Source: Vibrio rumoiensis
GTDB lineage: Bacteria > Pseudomonadota > Gammaproteobacteria > Enterobacterales > Vibrionaceae
NCBI RefSeq assembly: GCF_002218045.2
Contig: NZ_AP018685.1
Location: 186,001 to 250,000 of the forward strand
Length of the DNA stretch: 64,000 bases
Reading direction: 5' to 3'
Within the stretch, counting starts at the first letter, position 1; every line of letters begins with the position of its first letter. The translations under genes and the position numbers were made by a program. A model generated the notes under the pieces. The model did no database searches. It was not told the DNA's origin and saw only the letters and a list, made by a program, of their open reading frames with translations. This document shows positions 1 through 9,178 of this stretch, in pieces.

Positions 1-1
1 A

Positions 2-271
2 TTTTTCTGGTTGTACTTACATAATCCAGATTGGTTGGAGCAACATCTTCCGAATCCACTGAAAACCCAACATGTTGATAGAGTTGATTGGGGTGAAAGA
101 GATAAAGAATTGGCGCAGCGCGTTGTTCAAATTATGGATAAGGCTGGCTATGCAATTTCGCGAACTCAACTAGATCGTGAGCTTGGCTCTCATGGTTGGT
201 TAACTGCGAAGAAAGAGAATCTTCCTTTAACCCTACAAGCTTATTATCAATGGATTAACTTGAGAAAATAG
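2..271 (+). CDS. tnsD: TnsD/TniQ-family transposon targeting protein, C-terminal part (5' truncated by window)
   Basis: The frame is open from the first bases, so only about 90 C-terminal codons are present and the true start is outside the window. The fragment has the C-terminal TnsD signature RVDWGERDKELAQRV, followed by a helical stretch with ISRTQLDRELGSHGWL that resembles the end of Tn7 TnsD. In Tn7, TnsD binds the 3' end of a conserved chromosomal gene and recruits TnsC, TnsA and TnsB to insert just downstream. The family call rests on recognised residues. Which site it targets cannot be read from this fragment. Confidence 0.8.
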   Translation, partial: FFWLYLHNPDWLEQHLPNPLKTQHVDRVDWGERDKELAQRVVQIMDKAGYAISRTQLDRELGSHGWLTAKKENLPLTLQAYYQWINLRK

Positions 272-330
272 TTGTTGCTAGGATATCTGTGTTAAAAGCT
301 TGGAATGTGGCTAGGTTTTAACCTCTTTCA

Positions 331-345
331 TGTTAATATTGTCCG
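331..345 (+). promoter_or_regulatory. 15-bp motif shared by two defence operons, copy 1
   Basis: TGTTAATATTGTCCG lies about 150 bp before the ATPase-protease operon. It matches 14 of 15 bases at 3964-3978, which lies just before hsdR. It could be a shared operator or promoter element; its function is unknown. Confidence 0.35.
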
Positions 346-495
346 TTTTTGGCACTGTATCTATCATGTGGTTGGTATGGAGCAAAAATCTGATTATCTT
401 CTCACCTAAGGCATATGTGTTTAGGTTATTATTGTAAGTGTTTTTTGTTTGTCAATTGCTTATTTTATGAGTAAGCGAAAGTGATTGGGGGATGT

Positions 496-1473
496 ATGGC
501 TAGTGGAAAATTGTTGAGATTACTTGTTCAATCAGGTGCTTCCGGCGATCCTACAGCCTTTAGATGTGCTACAGAGCAATTGATAAAAGAAGAGCGCCAA
601 AAGCAGCATAACTTATTAGCAAATGACTTAGAGCGTATCCTCTATGGGGATAGAGCTACACCGAACACGACGGCTCATAATATTTTACCAGAAGCCCCGA
701 CAGATAAAGAAAGTGGTGTTGCGTTAGTTGATATTAGACAGGCCAATCGTTCTATAGAAGAGCTGGTTCTAAATCAGAGTACGTTAGAGATTATTGAAAA
801 TGTACTTGAGGAACATCGTCGTGAGGATGTTCTCAGAAGCTATGGAATGATGCCAGCGGAAAAGATTCTCTTTTTTGGTCCTCCAGGCTGCGGTAAAACT
901 TTATCTGCAGAAGCTATGGCCTATGAGCTAGATCGACCACTCGTTATTGTTCGCTTGGATTCTCTAGTTTCTTCATTTCTTGGTGAAACAGCCGCAAATT
1001 TACGTAAGGTCTTTGATTTTATATCCAAGCATAGACTGATTGTTCTTTTTGATGAATTTGATGCTTTAGGAAAAGAGCGTGATGATGGATCTGAACATGG
1101 AGAGCTAAGACGGGTTGTAAATGCTGTTCTTCAAATGATGGACTCATATGATGGAAAAAGTATTATCATTGCTGCTACTAACCATGAGCAGATACTTGAT
1201 AGTGCTATTTGGCGTCGATTTGATGAGATCGTAGAGTTTCCTGTATTAGAGCAATCCCAACTTCAAAATTTATTACAACTCAAATTACGTGGTGTGAGGA
1301 GAGAGTTTGATTTAGACACTCCGGAACTTCACACTATTTTTGATGGGAAATCACCTGCAATCATTGAACGTATAATAAGACGTGCAGTAAAACGTATGAT
1401 TTTAAAACAAAAAGAGTTCTTAACCATCAGGATGCTAAAAAGTGCATTAGAACTGGAAAGTCGAATTAAATGA
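496..1473 (+). CDS. AAA+ ATPase of a defence-type ATPase-subtilase pair
   Basis: A 325-residue AAA+ ATPase. Walker A GPPGCGKT is at 128-135, Walker B VLFDEFDAL has D186/E187, the sensor-1 asparagine in AATN is N229, and an arginine-finger candidate lies in IWRRFDE. The module resembles the FtsH/spastin/Cdc48-like group, with about 100 residues ahead of it that may bind a partner. An in-frame GTG at 481 would add five residues. ATG 496 is preferred because GGGGG lies four bases upstream. The next gene, 24 bp on, is a subtilisin-like protease, so the ATPase probably unfolds or signals for it, as in ATPase-protease pairs found in bacterial defence islands. The anti-phage role is inferred from gene pairing and context. 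Confidence 0.8.
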   Translation: MASGKLLRLLVQSGASGDPTAFRCATEQLIKEERQKQHNLLANDLERILYGDRATPNTTAHNILPEAPTDKESGVALVDIRQANRSIEELVLNQSTLEIIENVLEEHRREDVLRSYGMMPAEKILFFGPPGCGKTLSAEAMAYELDRPLVIVRLDSLVSSFLGETAANLRKVFDFISKHRLIVLFDEFDALGKERDDGSEHGELRRVVNAVLQMMDSYDGKSIIIAATNHEQILDSAIWRRFDEIVEFPVLEQSQLQNLLQLKLRGVRREFDLDTPELHTIFDGKSPAIIERIIRRAVKRMILKQKEFLTIRMLKSALELESRIK

Positions 1474-1497
1474 GAACCATAAGCAAAGGAATGTAGC

Positions 1498-3858
1498 ATG
1501 GCAGGAGCTTATCCTCACCTTTCTTTTTCCAAAGAAGTACCGTTAACTCCACGAAGATCTCGTAATGGTTTCGGTTCCGTAATTGAGCGTGATAACCCTA
1601 AAGAGCATGCTAAGAATCTACAGGAACAAATAGCAACCTTCCAAAAGGTCATATCATCACAACTGGGTGGCAGTGAATCTCGTAATCTTATTCAAATAAA
1701 ATTGATTGAGAAAATGAGCTTTGAAGAAATTACAAAGCACGGTATTTCCATTGTCGGTCAAGAAGATCAAACGATTTACATTGCTTTTGCTGATGAACAG
1801 CAACTACATGAATTTAACGAACGCCTATCTAAGCTTGTTGATGGTGAACACGTTACATACGCGAGCTTGTTATTTGCTATTGATAAAATTGATGCTTGGA
1901 GTGCTGAAGATAGAAAAAGCTGGGCAGTAAAACATTTTGGATTCCCTTCTGAGGATACCTTCCGAGTCGATGTTGAGTTATGGCCATTGGGCTATGTGGG
2001 TAGCGCAGAGCGGAATAGTGTTGTTGACGACTTTGTATCGTGGTTATCTTCTGAGAGCATTCAGTGTTTAGATAAGGTTAACCGAGACAGCTTAGTGATG
2101 TTCCGTGTTAATGTTAATTTAAAGCAAGCTCAAGACTTATTGCTGCACAAAGATATACGTCAAGTAGATCTACCACCTAAAACAGGAGTAGATTTTTCCC
2201 AATTGAATGTCGATATGAACATTCTTCCTCCTAAACTTAACAACCTAACCGAATCAGCAAGCAAAATTTGCGTATTGGATAGTGGTATCAATGCTAACCA
2301 TGTCCTGCTGCAAGGTGCTGTTGGTGATGCCCAGAGTTTTATTGAAGGTGAAGATGAATTTGATTATGTCGGACACGGAACAGCAGTGGCTGGTGTTGCT
2401 TTGTTTGGTGATTTGGAAGAGCGCATAGAAGCGAATGACTGGACTCGAGAGCTGTGGCTTTTTAGCGGAAAAGTGCTGACTAAAAACCAATATGGGGAAA
2501 CTGAGTTTGATACAAAAACTATTGAAACAACATTGATTGATGCTATCACGTATTTTCATAGTGAGTATGGATGTCGAATTTTTAATTTATCCCTTGGTAA
2601 CCAGAACGCTCCGTACCAACATACTCATGTATCAGGTATGGCCGTTATCTTAGATGAACTGGCTCGGGATCTTGATATATTAATTGTTGTGTCAGCAGGA
2701 AATTTTAGCGGCTCTGAGAGGATAAATAACTGGCGAGAAGATTATCCGCATTATCTTCTATCTGATGATGCTGCATTAATAGATCCCGCCCCGGCAGTGA
2801 ATGTAATAACTGTAGGAGCTTATGCTAAACATACTGCTACTTATAATGAGCGTCGCTTTCAGCAGCAAGGTGATATCAATGAGCTGCATGTAGCGAATGA
2901 AGGCCAAATTTCTCCATTTTCCCGAAGTAGTCAAAGTGACAAAGCTCCGCTGAAGCCTGACTTACTCGCTCATGGTGGAAATTTTGCAATATCGGCACGA
3001 TTAGAAGATAAAGGTTGGAAGCCAATATCAAAACACCTTGGCGTAGTGACGCTAAACTATAGCCCACAGGGAAATACATTGTTGAGTGAATATAGTGGGA
3101 CTAGCTTTTCAGCGCCATATATTACTCACTTAGCGGGAAGAATTTTAAATAACTACCCAGATTCGTCTGCTAACTTGCTTCGAGCTCTTTTGGCTAATCA
3201 TGCTCATGTAACTCAAGAAATATCTTCCTCTTTTAAGGAAAAGGAACACGTAAAGCGTGTTGCAGGGTATGGGATTGTGGATGAGGAAAGCTTATTTAGG
3301 TCATCCGAAGAGCATGTGGTTTTAATTAGTGAAGACGAAATTGAAAACGATAAGCATCAGTTTTTTGAGTTGCCAATTCCTGATGATTACTTTCGAAAAG
3401 GGAAAGCAACCAGAACGATTACAGTTAGTCTTGCTTACAGCCCCTCAGTCCGTACGACTCGATTAGAATATCTTGCAACCAAGATTAAATTTCACTTAGT
3501 TCATGGTGATTCATTAGAAGCGGTTGCGGAGTCATTTAACAATGACAATAAGAAAACCATCAAACCTATTCCTGAATGCGATAGTTCTAAGAGAAATCTT
3601 ACCCAAGACGACAGAAGCCGAGGTACGCTTCAATCTAGCACTTGGACTTATAATCAATTCAATAAACCAAGAAAGTTGTTCCTCGTAGTAACACGTCAAG
3701 ATTTACCATGGGCAACTAACCAAGTAAAAGAGAAAGAAAGTTACGCGCTAGCTATATCTATCACTGATAGAGAAAACGAAGAAGCTAGGCTGTACCAACA
3801 AATTTCTGAAAAACTTCAAGCTAGAGAGAAAGCTAGAGCTAGGGCAAAGCTTGGTTAG
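1498..3858 (+). CDS. S8 (subtilisin-like) serine protease paired with the AAA+ ATPase
   Basis: This is a 786-residue protein with a complete S8 catalytic triad: Asp261 in CVLDSG, His293 in GHGTAVAG and Ser536 in SGTSFSAP. About 240 residues precede the catalytic domain and about 230 follow it. There is no signal peptide, so the protease is expected to act in the cytoplasm, unlike most secreted subtilisins. An AAAGGA ribosome binding site lies before ATG 1498. It follows the AAA+ ATPase by 24 bp and probably shares its mRNA. A family of anti-phage S8 peptidases next to an AAA ATPase is known to me from memory (names IteA/IteS), but I could not check membership. The natural substrate cannot be seen from the sequence. 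Confidence 0.82.
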   Translation: MAGAYPHLSFSKEVPLTPRRSRNGFGSVIERDNPKEHAKNLQEQIATFQKVISSQLGGSESRNLIQIKLIEKMSFEEITKHGISIVGQEDQTIYIAFADEQQLHEFNERLSKLVDGEHVTYASLLFAIDKIDAWSAEDRKSWAVKHFGFPSEDTFRVDVELWPLGYVGSAERNSVVDDFVSWLSSESIQCLDKVNRDSLVMFRVNVNLKQAQDLLLHKDIRQVDLPPKTGVDFSQLNVDMNILPPKLNNLTESASKICVLDSGINANHVLLQGAVGDAQSFIEGEDEFDYVGHGTAVAGVALFGDLEERIEANDWTRELWLFSGKVLTKNQYGETEFDTKTIETTLIDAITYFHSEYGCRIFNLSLGNQNAPYQHTHVSGMAVILDELARDLDILIVVSAGNFSGSERINNWREDYPHYLLSDDAALIDPAPAVNVITVGAYAKHTATYNERRFQQQGDINELHVANEGQISPFSRSSQSDKAPLKPDLLAHGGNFAISARLEDKGWKPISKHLGVVTLNYSPQGNTLLSEYSGTSFSAPYITHLAGRILNNYPDSSANLLRALLANHAHVTQEISSSFKEKEHVKRVAGYGIVDEESLFRSSEEHVVLISEDEIENDKHQFFELPIPDDYFRKGKATRTITVSLAYSPSVRTTRLEYLATKIKFHLVHGDSLEAVAESFNNDNKKTIKPIPECDSSKRNLTQDDRSRGTLQSSTWTYNQFNKPRKLFLVVTRQDLPWATNQVKEKESYALAISITDRENEEARLYQQISEKLQAREKARARAKLG

Positions 3859-3963
3859 GTTTTTGTGTTTGAATACATTGCTTTTAATTCGTTGGATAAC
3901 TTATGCATTACTATGAGTTAATTAGCTACTGTGTATAAGCTACCTTTTACATATATCGATTCG

Positions 3964-3978
3964 TGTTAATATTGACCG
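3964..3978 (+). promoter_or_regulatory. 15-bp motif shared by two defence operons, copy 2
   Basis: TGTTAATATTGACCG lies 25 bp before hsdR and differs by one base from the copy at 331-345. At this distance it would overlap the 5' leader or core promoter of the restriction operon. Confidence 0.35.
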
Positions 3979-4003
3979 ATAACGCTGGTTAACGGATTGA
4001 TAT

Positions 4004-7000
4004 ATGGATATTAAGAGCACGAGCAATTTTTCTTTTTTAGCAGAACATGACCCGTTGTTTCTTGAGTTGGCGATAGGTGCTGAGCGAGCTTTCTCTAGTG
4101 ACCCCAACACAACGTTGATTAAGCTTCGTCAACTTGGAGAAGCGATTGCCCAACATATTGCCGTTTTGGTTGGTGTCGAGTTCGATGATAAAACTACACA
4201 AGCCGACCTGATCTATCGTCTCAACCGTGAACTGAAATTTGAACCCGTCGTTAAAGAGCTATTCCATACTCTTCGTATTGAGGGCAACAAAGCAACCCAT
4301 CAGTTCAAAACACAGCATAAAGAAGCCTTAGATGGACTGAAATTAGCTCGAGCGCTGTCCATATGGTTTCACCAATCTTTCGGTAAACAAGGCACTCAAT
4401 TCAAACCAGGGGCGTTTGTTCCACCACAGGACCCGAGTAATCAATTACGCCAATTTCAATCAGAAATTGAGAAGCTTAAGTCCGATCTTACACAAGCTAA
4501 TGTTGAACTCGATTCCAGTAAACAATTGCATGATCTTATCGCACAAGAAAAAGCGGAGTATGAAGCTTTAGCGCTTGCGATGGATGAAGAATCTAAGCAG
4601 CTTGCTGACTTAGCCGCTGAGCATGAAAGCGCGCTAATCAAACAAAAGAAAGAATACGAAGCGAAGCTTCAGGCTTTGCAGCAGCAACTTGAGCAGCAAG
4701 ATGAAAAAGACACAGCTACTCAGAGGCAACAAGTCAGTAATAAAACTCGTAAAGCCAGTCAACAAATAGTGTTGAGTGAAGAACTCACACGCATCCTTAT
4801 TGATCAACAGTTGATAGAATCAGGCTGGACTGCAGACAGTCAGGAGCTAACTTACAAAAATGGCACTCGACCTGAAAAAGGCATAAATAAGGCAATTGCA
4901 GAATGGCCCACTAAACATAATGGCGAGAGTGGTCGAGCTGATTATGTATTGTTCCTTGGGTTGACACCTATTGCTGTGGTTGAAGCAAAAAAAGAAAACA
5001 CCAATGTAGCCGGAAAAATTACTCAGGCAGAACGTTATAGTCGAGGATTCCAGGTCGATTCTTCAATGATTGGTGCTTGGGAATTCGAAGGGCTTACTAT
5101 TGCATGGCCCGATGAGGATGAAGGCCACTACAAGGTGCCATTTGTCTATTCCTGCAATGGGCGTCCATATATTCCTCAGTTAGCAGAACAATCTGGCAAG
5201 TGGTTTAGGGATGTTCGCAAACCAAGCAATACCAAAAGAGCCTTACAAGAGTTCCATACACCAGATGGCCTTATTGATTTACTTAAGCGAAATAAAGAAA
5301 TTGCCGAACGTAAACTACAGCAAGAGGGATTTAGCTATCTCAAACTGCGGGATTATCAGGAAAAAGCCATTCATGCAGTAGAAAGCACGCTAGCAAAAGA
5401 TATTCGAACAGCATTGCTTGCAATGGCGACTGGTACCGGTAAGACACGCACTATCGTCGGCTTAATGTACCGATTTTTAAAATCTGAACGCTTCAAACGA
5501 ATCCTGTTTTTGGTTGACCGCACTGCGTTAGGTGATCAGGCGACTGACACCTTTAAAGAGATGCCGTTGGAGCAAAACCAGACGCTATCAAAAATCTATA
5601 ACATTGCCGAGTTGGGCGATATGGCTGCTGAAGCGGAAACCCGAGTTCAAGTAGCAACAGTTCAGGCAATGGTTAAGCGCATTTTTATGTCGGATACCCC
5701 ACCAGCCATTGATGAGTTTGACTGCATTATTGTTGATGAAGCTCACCGTGGTTATACCTTGGATCAAGAGATGACTGAAGGTGAATTAGCAACTCGTGAT
5801 GCTGGTCAGTATCTTTCTAGTTATCGTCGTGTACTCGATTATTTTGATGCGGTTAAAGTTGGCCTAACAGCGACTCCTGCTAAACATACCAGTGAAATCT
5901 TTGGTAAGCCTGTTTACACCTACTCATACAGAGAAGCCGTTGCAGCTGATTGGCTTATCGACCATGAACCTCCAGTACGATATGAAACTTTATTGACTCA
6001 AAAAGGCATTCATTTCGACAAGGGCGATAAAGTCTCAGCAATTAATACTCAAACAGGCGAAGTAGAATCAGCTGAACTGGAAGATGAAATGCAGTTTGAG
6101 GTAGATGCCTTTAACCGCAGAGTAATCAATGAGAACTTCAATCGAGTGATCTGTGAGCAACTTGTTGAAGAACTTGACCCTTTCGGTGAAGAGAAAACAC
6201 TCATTTTTTGTGCCACAGATCTGCATGCAGATATGGTTAAGCGCCTTTTAGATGAGGCATTTAAAGACTTGTATGAAGATGAATACAACCAGGCAGCAGT
6301 AGAGAAAATTACTGGGAAAAGTGACAAAGTGGATCAGTTGATTCGCAAATATAAAAATGAAACTTATCCGAACATTGCAATCACGGTGGATTTACTTACA
6401 ACAGGTATTGATGTACCCAAAATCTGTAATCTTGTGTTCTTACGTCGGGTAAAATCACGCATTCTTTACGAGCAAATGATTGGCCGTGCAACACGTCGAT
6501 GCGATGACATCGGTAAGACGGTTTTCCGCATTTATGACCCCGTTGATATTTATGCTGCGCTGAGCGAAGTCAATACCATGAAGCCCTTGGTAAAAGACCC
6601 CAGTATCACTATTGAACAGCTTGTTGATGAACTGGTTGACCCTGAGAAGTTAGAGCAGGCGCTAAGTAGTCCCGGAGACCAACAAGGTGAGTCGCAAGCG
6701 GACGCGGTGTTGAGCCAGTTAACTCAGAAAGTGATGCGTGTACTGCGAAAAGCTGAGAAAAAGGCTGATGCTAAACCAGAGCTTCGAGAGAAACTGAATG
6801 AGCTACAGACGCTTTGGGGAGTGGAGCCCAAGTTGTTGCATAAGCATTTGCATCAGCTAGGTCCTCAGCAGGCATCTCAGTTTGTTCAGCAGCATTCAGG
6901 GTTACTCAGCCAGTTGGAAGAAGTGGTGACGTTAATTGGTAGTGAAAGAAAGCCAGTGCTCTCTAATCATGAAGATGAAATACGAGATCGTCGGCAGGAT

Positions 7001-7525
7001 TATGGTGCTAATAAACGTCCTGGGGATTACTTAGAAGACTTCGAGCAGTTTATTAAGCGACAGCTTAACCAATCGGCGGCATTAGCTGTCATTGTCAATA
7101 AGCCAAGAGATTTAACCCGAGAACAGCTTCAAGAAGTGAAGTTGTTGCTTGATGGTGAAGGTTATTCAGAAGCGAAACTGCGAGCTGCGATTCGAGAGGA
7201 AACGAATCAAGATATTGCAGCGAGTATTCTTGGGCACATTCGTCGAGCGGCATTAGGTGAGCCATTAGTGCCATTTGAGCAGCGCGTGATGCAGGCAATG
7301 GACCGTATTTATAGTAGCCATAAATGGACCCCAAATCAGAGGAAGTGGCTTGAACGTTTGGCTAAGCAACTGGTGCATGAGGTGATCGTTGATCGTGAGT
7401 ATGTCAATGAACGGTTTGCTGAAAAAGGCGGCGCTAAACAGCTCGATAAGGTTTTAGTCAACAAGCTGGATGACGTATTATCTGAGCTAAATGATGCTAT
7501 GTGGCCAGCACAAGCAGCAAATTAA
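4004..7525 (+). CDS. hsdR: Type I restriction enzyme, R (restriction/translocase) subunit with N-terminal DUF4145-like domain
   Basis: An 1173-residue HsdR. The N-terminal ~115 residues look like a DUF4145 domain (LRQLGEAIAQHIA, then GNKATHQFK). A long glutamine- and glutamate-rich coiled coil follows at about 145-245. Next is the PD-(D/E)xK nuclease core, with D313 in RADYVLF and E327-A-K329 in VVEAKK. The SF2 translocase has GTGKT near 478 and DEAH at 579-582. The C-terminal region looks like the EcoEI-type R domain. With HsdM and HsdS it would form an ATP-driven complex that cleaves unmodified foreign DNA. hsdM follows closely. The gene looks intact, and the extra N-terminal domain plus coiled coil makes it longer than the EcoKI type. 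Confidence 0.92.
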   Translation: MDIKSTSNFSFLAEHDPLFLELAIGAERAFSSDPNTTLIKLRQLGEAIAQHIAVLVGVEFDDKTTQADLIYRLNRELKFEPVVKELFHTLRIEGNKATHQFKTQHKEALDGLKLARALSIWFHQSFGKQGTQFKPGAFVPPQDPSNQLRQFQSEIEKLKSDLTQANVELDSSKQLHDLIAQEKAEYEALALAMDEESKQLADLAAEHESALIKQKKEYEAKLQALQQQLEQQDEKDTATQRQQVSNKTRKASQQIVLSEELTRILIDQQLIESGWTADSQELTYKNGTRPEKGINKAIAEWPTKHNGESGRADYVLFLGLTPIAVVEAKKENTNVAGKITQAERYSRGFQVDSSMIGAWEFEGLTIAWPDEDEGHYKVPFVYSCNGRPYIPQLAEQSGKWFRDVRKPSNTKRALQEFHTPDGLIDLLKRNKEIAERKLQQEGFSYLKLRDYQEKAIHAVESTLAKDIRTALLAMATGTGKTRTIVGLMYRFLKSERFKRILFLVDRTALGDQATDTFKEMPLEQNQTLSKIYNIAELGDMAAEAETRVQVATVQAMVKRIFMSDTPPAIDEFDCIIVDEAHRGYTLDQEMTEGELATRDAGQYLSSYRRVLDYFDAVKVGLTATPAKHTSEIFGKPVYTYSYREAVAADWLIDHEPPVRYETLLTQKGIHFDKGDKVSAINTQTGEVESAELEDEMQFEVDAFNRRVINENFNRVICEQLVEELDPFGEEKTLIFCATDLHADMVKRLLDEAFKDLYEDEYNQAAVEKITGKSDKVDQLIRKYKNETYPNIAITVDLLTTGIDVPKICNLVFLRRVKSRILYEQMIGRATRRCDDIGKTVFRIYDPVDIYAALSEVNTMKPLVKDPSITIEQLVDELVDPEKLEQALSSPGDQQGESQADAVLSQLTQKVMRVLRKAEKKADAKPELREKLNELQTLWGVEPKLLHKHLHQLGPQQASQFVQQHSGLLSQLEEVVTLIGSERKPVLSNHEDEIRDRRQDYGANKRPGDYLEDFEQFIKRQLNQSAALAVIVNKPRDLTREQLQEVKLLLDGEGYSEAKLRAAIREETNQDIAASILGHIRRAALGEPLVPFEQRVMQAMDRIYSSHKWTPNQRKWLERLAKQLVHEVIVDREYVNERFAEKGGAKQLDKVLVNKLDDVLSELNDAMWPAQAAN

Positions 7526-7576
7526 CAACGAATTGTCATGGCATCTTGCCATGCAAACCAAAAATCAGGAAATAGA

Positions 7577-9178
7577 ATGACTAACGATAATATCGTTCAA
7601 AAACTCTGGAACCTATGTGATGTACTGCGTGATGACGGTATTAACTATTCTGACTATGTAACAGAATTGGTTCTATTGCTATTTATTAAAATGGTTCATG
7701 AGAACACAGAAGCTAAGGTATTAGATAAATACACCTTGCCGCAAGGTTGTCAGTGGACGGATTTGAATACCAAATCTGGCATCAATTTACTGAATGATTA
7801 TCGAGCTATCTTACTTGCACTATCTACGGGTAAGAGAGTTGAAGCGGATCCTGAAAATCCAGGTTCAACTAAAGAAGTGGAAATCCATAATGACCCACTG
7901 ATTCGTGCTATTTATGCAGATGCTCAGACTCGCCTGCGTGAACCTCGCCACTTAGAGCAGTTGATTAAGTCTCTGGATCAAATTGACTGGTTCAGTGCGC
8001 AAAAAGACGGTTTAGGTAACCTGTATGAAGGTTTATTACAGAAGAACGCCAATGAAACCAAATCCGGTGCAGGGCAATACTTTACTCCTCGTGATTTAAT
8101 TGATTCGATGGTGCGTTGTATCAAACCTCAAAAAGGTGAAAAGATTCAAGATCCTGCGGCGGGTACTGCAGGGTTCTTAATCGCAGCCGATCGCTACATT
8201 CGTGAACAAACCGATGATTATTTTGATCTGACTCATCAAGAGTTACGTTTTCAAAAAGATAAAGCCTTTGTTGGTGTTGAACTGGTTCCTTCTACGCGCC
8301 GTTTAGCATTAATGAACTGTTTGCTGCATGGTATGGAAGGTGATGATGAAGGTGTGGTGCATTTAGGCAATGCTTTAGGGCAAGTGGGTGCAAGCCTCGA
8401 AAGAGCCGATGTGATTCTCGCCAACCCGCCATTTGGTACGAGTAAAGGTGGCGAGGCATCTATCACTCGTGATGATTTGACCTATCCGACCAGCAACAAA
8501 CAACTGGCGTTCCTGCAGCACATCTATCGCAATTTAAAGCCTGGCGGTCGAGCCGCCGTGGTATTACCCGATAACGTCTTATTTGAATCGGGTGTAGGTA
8601 CGGATGTTCGTCGTGATTTAATGAACAAATGTAACCTTCATACTATTCTGCGTTTACCAACAGGTATATTTTACGCTCAAGGTGTGAAAACCAACGTATT
8701 GTTTTTCACGAAAGGTAGCAAAAACAACATGTTACAGGAAGATGGCTGTACTGAAAATGTCTGGGTTTATGACTTACGTACCAACATGGATAACTTCGGT
8801 AAGCGTAATCCATTTAATGACTCACATCTCGCACCATTTGAAAAAGTATATGGAGACGATCCAAATGGTCAAAGCCCCCGTCAAGAGGGTGAATGGTCGT
8901 TTGATGCTTTTGAAATTGAAGTCGATAAGTCAGCTAGTGAAGAAAATCAAAATGTTGATAATAATTTAGCGCACAGCCGTTGGCGCTGTTTTAGTCGCAA
9001 ATGGATTAGTGAAGTTAAGGATGATTCACTCGATATCAGTTGGTTAAAAGATAAAAACAGTGTTGACGCTTCAAGTTTACCGGAGCCAAGTGTATTGGCA
9101 AGTGAGGCAAAAGAAGAATTAAAGGTTGCATTGAGTGAGCTAGATGGCTTACTTGCTTCGTTGAAAGGAGCAAATTAA
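7577..9178 (+). CDS. hsdM: Type I restriction-modification DNA methyltransferase (M subunit)
   Basis: This N6-adenine methyltransferase has 533 residues. An N-terminal helical domain leads into the SAM-binding motif DPAAGTAGFLIAAD and the catalytic motif NPPFGT (around residues 283-287). It methylates the recognition sequence set by HsdS and forms the M2S core of the complex. An in-frame ATG at 7550 and an upstream start at 7538 exist, but ATG 7577 (MTNDNIVQKLW) is chosen because AGGAAA lies eight bases before it and it gives the usual N-terminus. Its stop overlaps the hsdS start in TAATG, so the two are translationally coupled. Confidence 0.93.
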   Translation: MTNDNIVQKLWNLCDVLRDDGINYSDYVTELVLLLFIKMVHENTEAKVLDKYTLPQGCQWTDLNTKSGINLLNDYRAILLALSTGKRVEADPENPGSTKEVEIHNDPLIRAIYADAQTRLREPRHLEQLIKSLDQIDWFSAQKDGLGNLYEGLLQKNANETKSGAGQYFTPRDLIDSMVRCIKPQKGEKIQDPAAGTAGFLIAADRYIREQTDDYFDLTHQELRFQKDKAFVGVELVPSTRRLALMNCLLHGMEGDDEGVVHLGNALGQVGASLERADVILANPPFGTSKGGEASITRDDLTYPTSNKQLAFLQHIYRNLKPGGRAAVVLPDNVLFESGVGTDVRRDLMNKCNLHTILRLPTGIFYAQGVKTNVLFFTKGSKNNMLQEDGCTENVWVYDLRTNMDNFGKRNPFNDSHLAPFEKVYGDDPNGQSPRQEGEWSFDAFEIEVDKSASEENQNVDNNLAHSRWRCFSRKWISEVKDDSLDISWLKDKNSVDASSLPEPSVLASEAKEELKVALSELDGLLASLKGAN

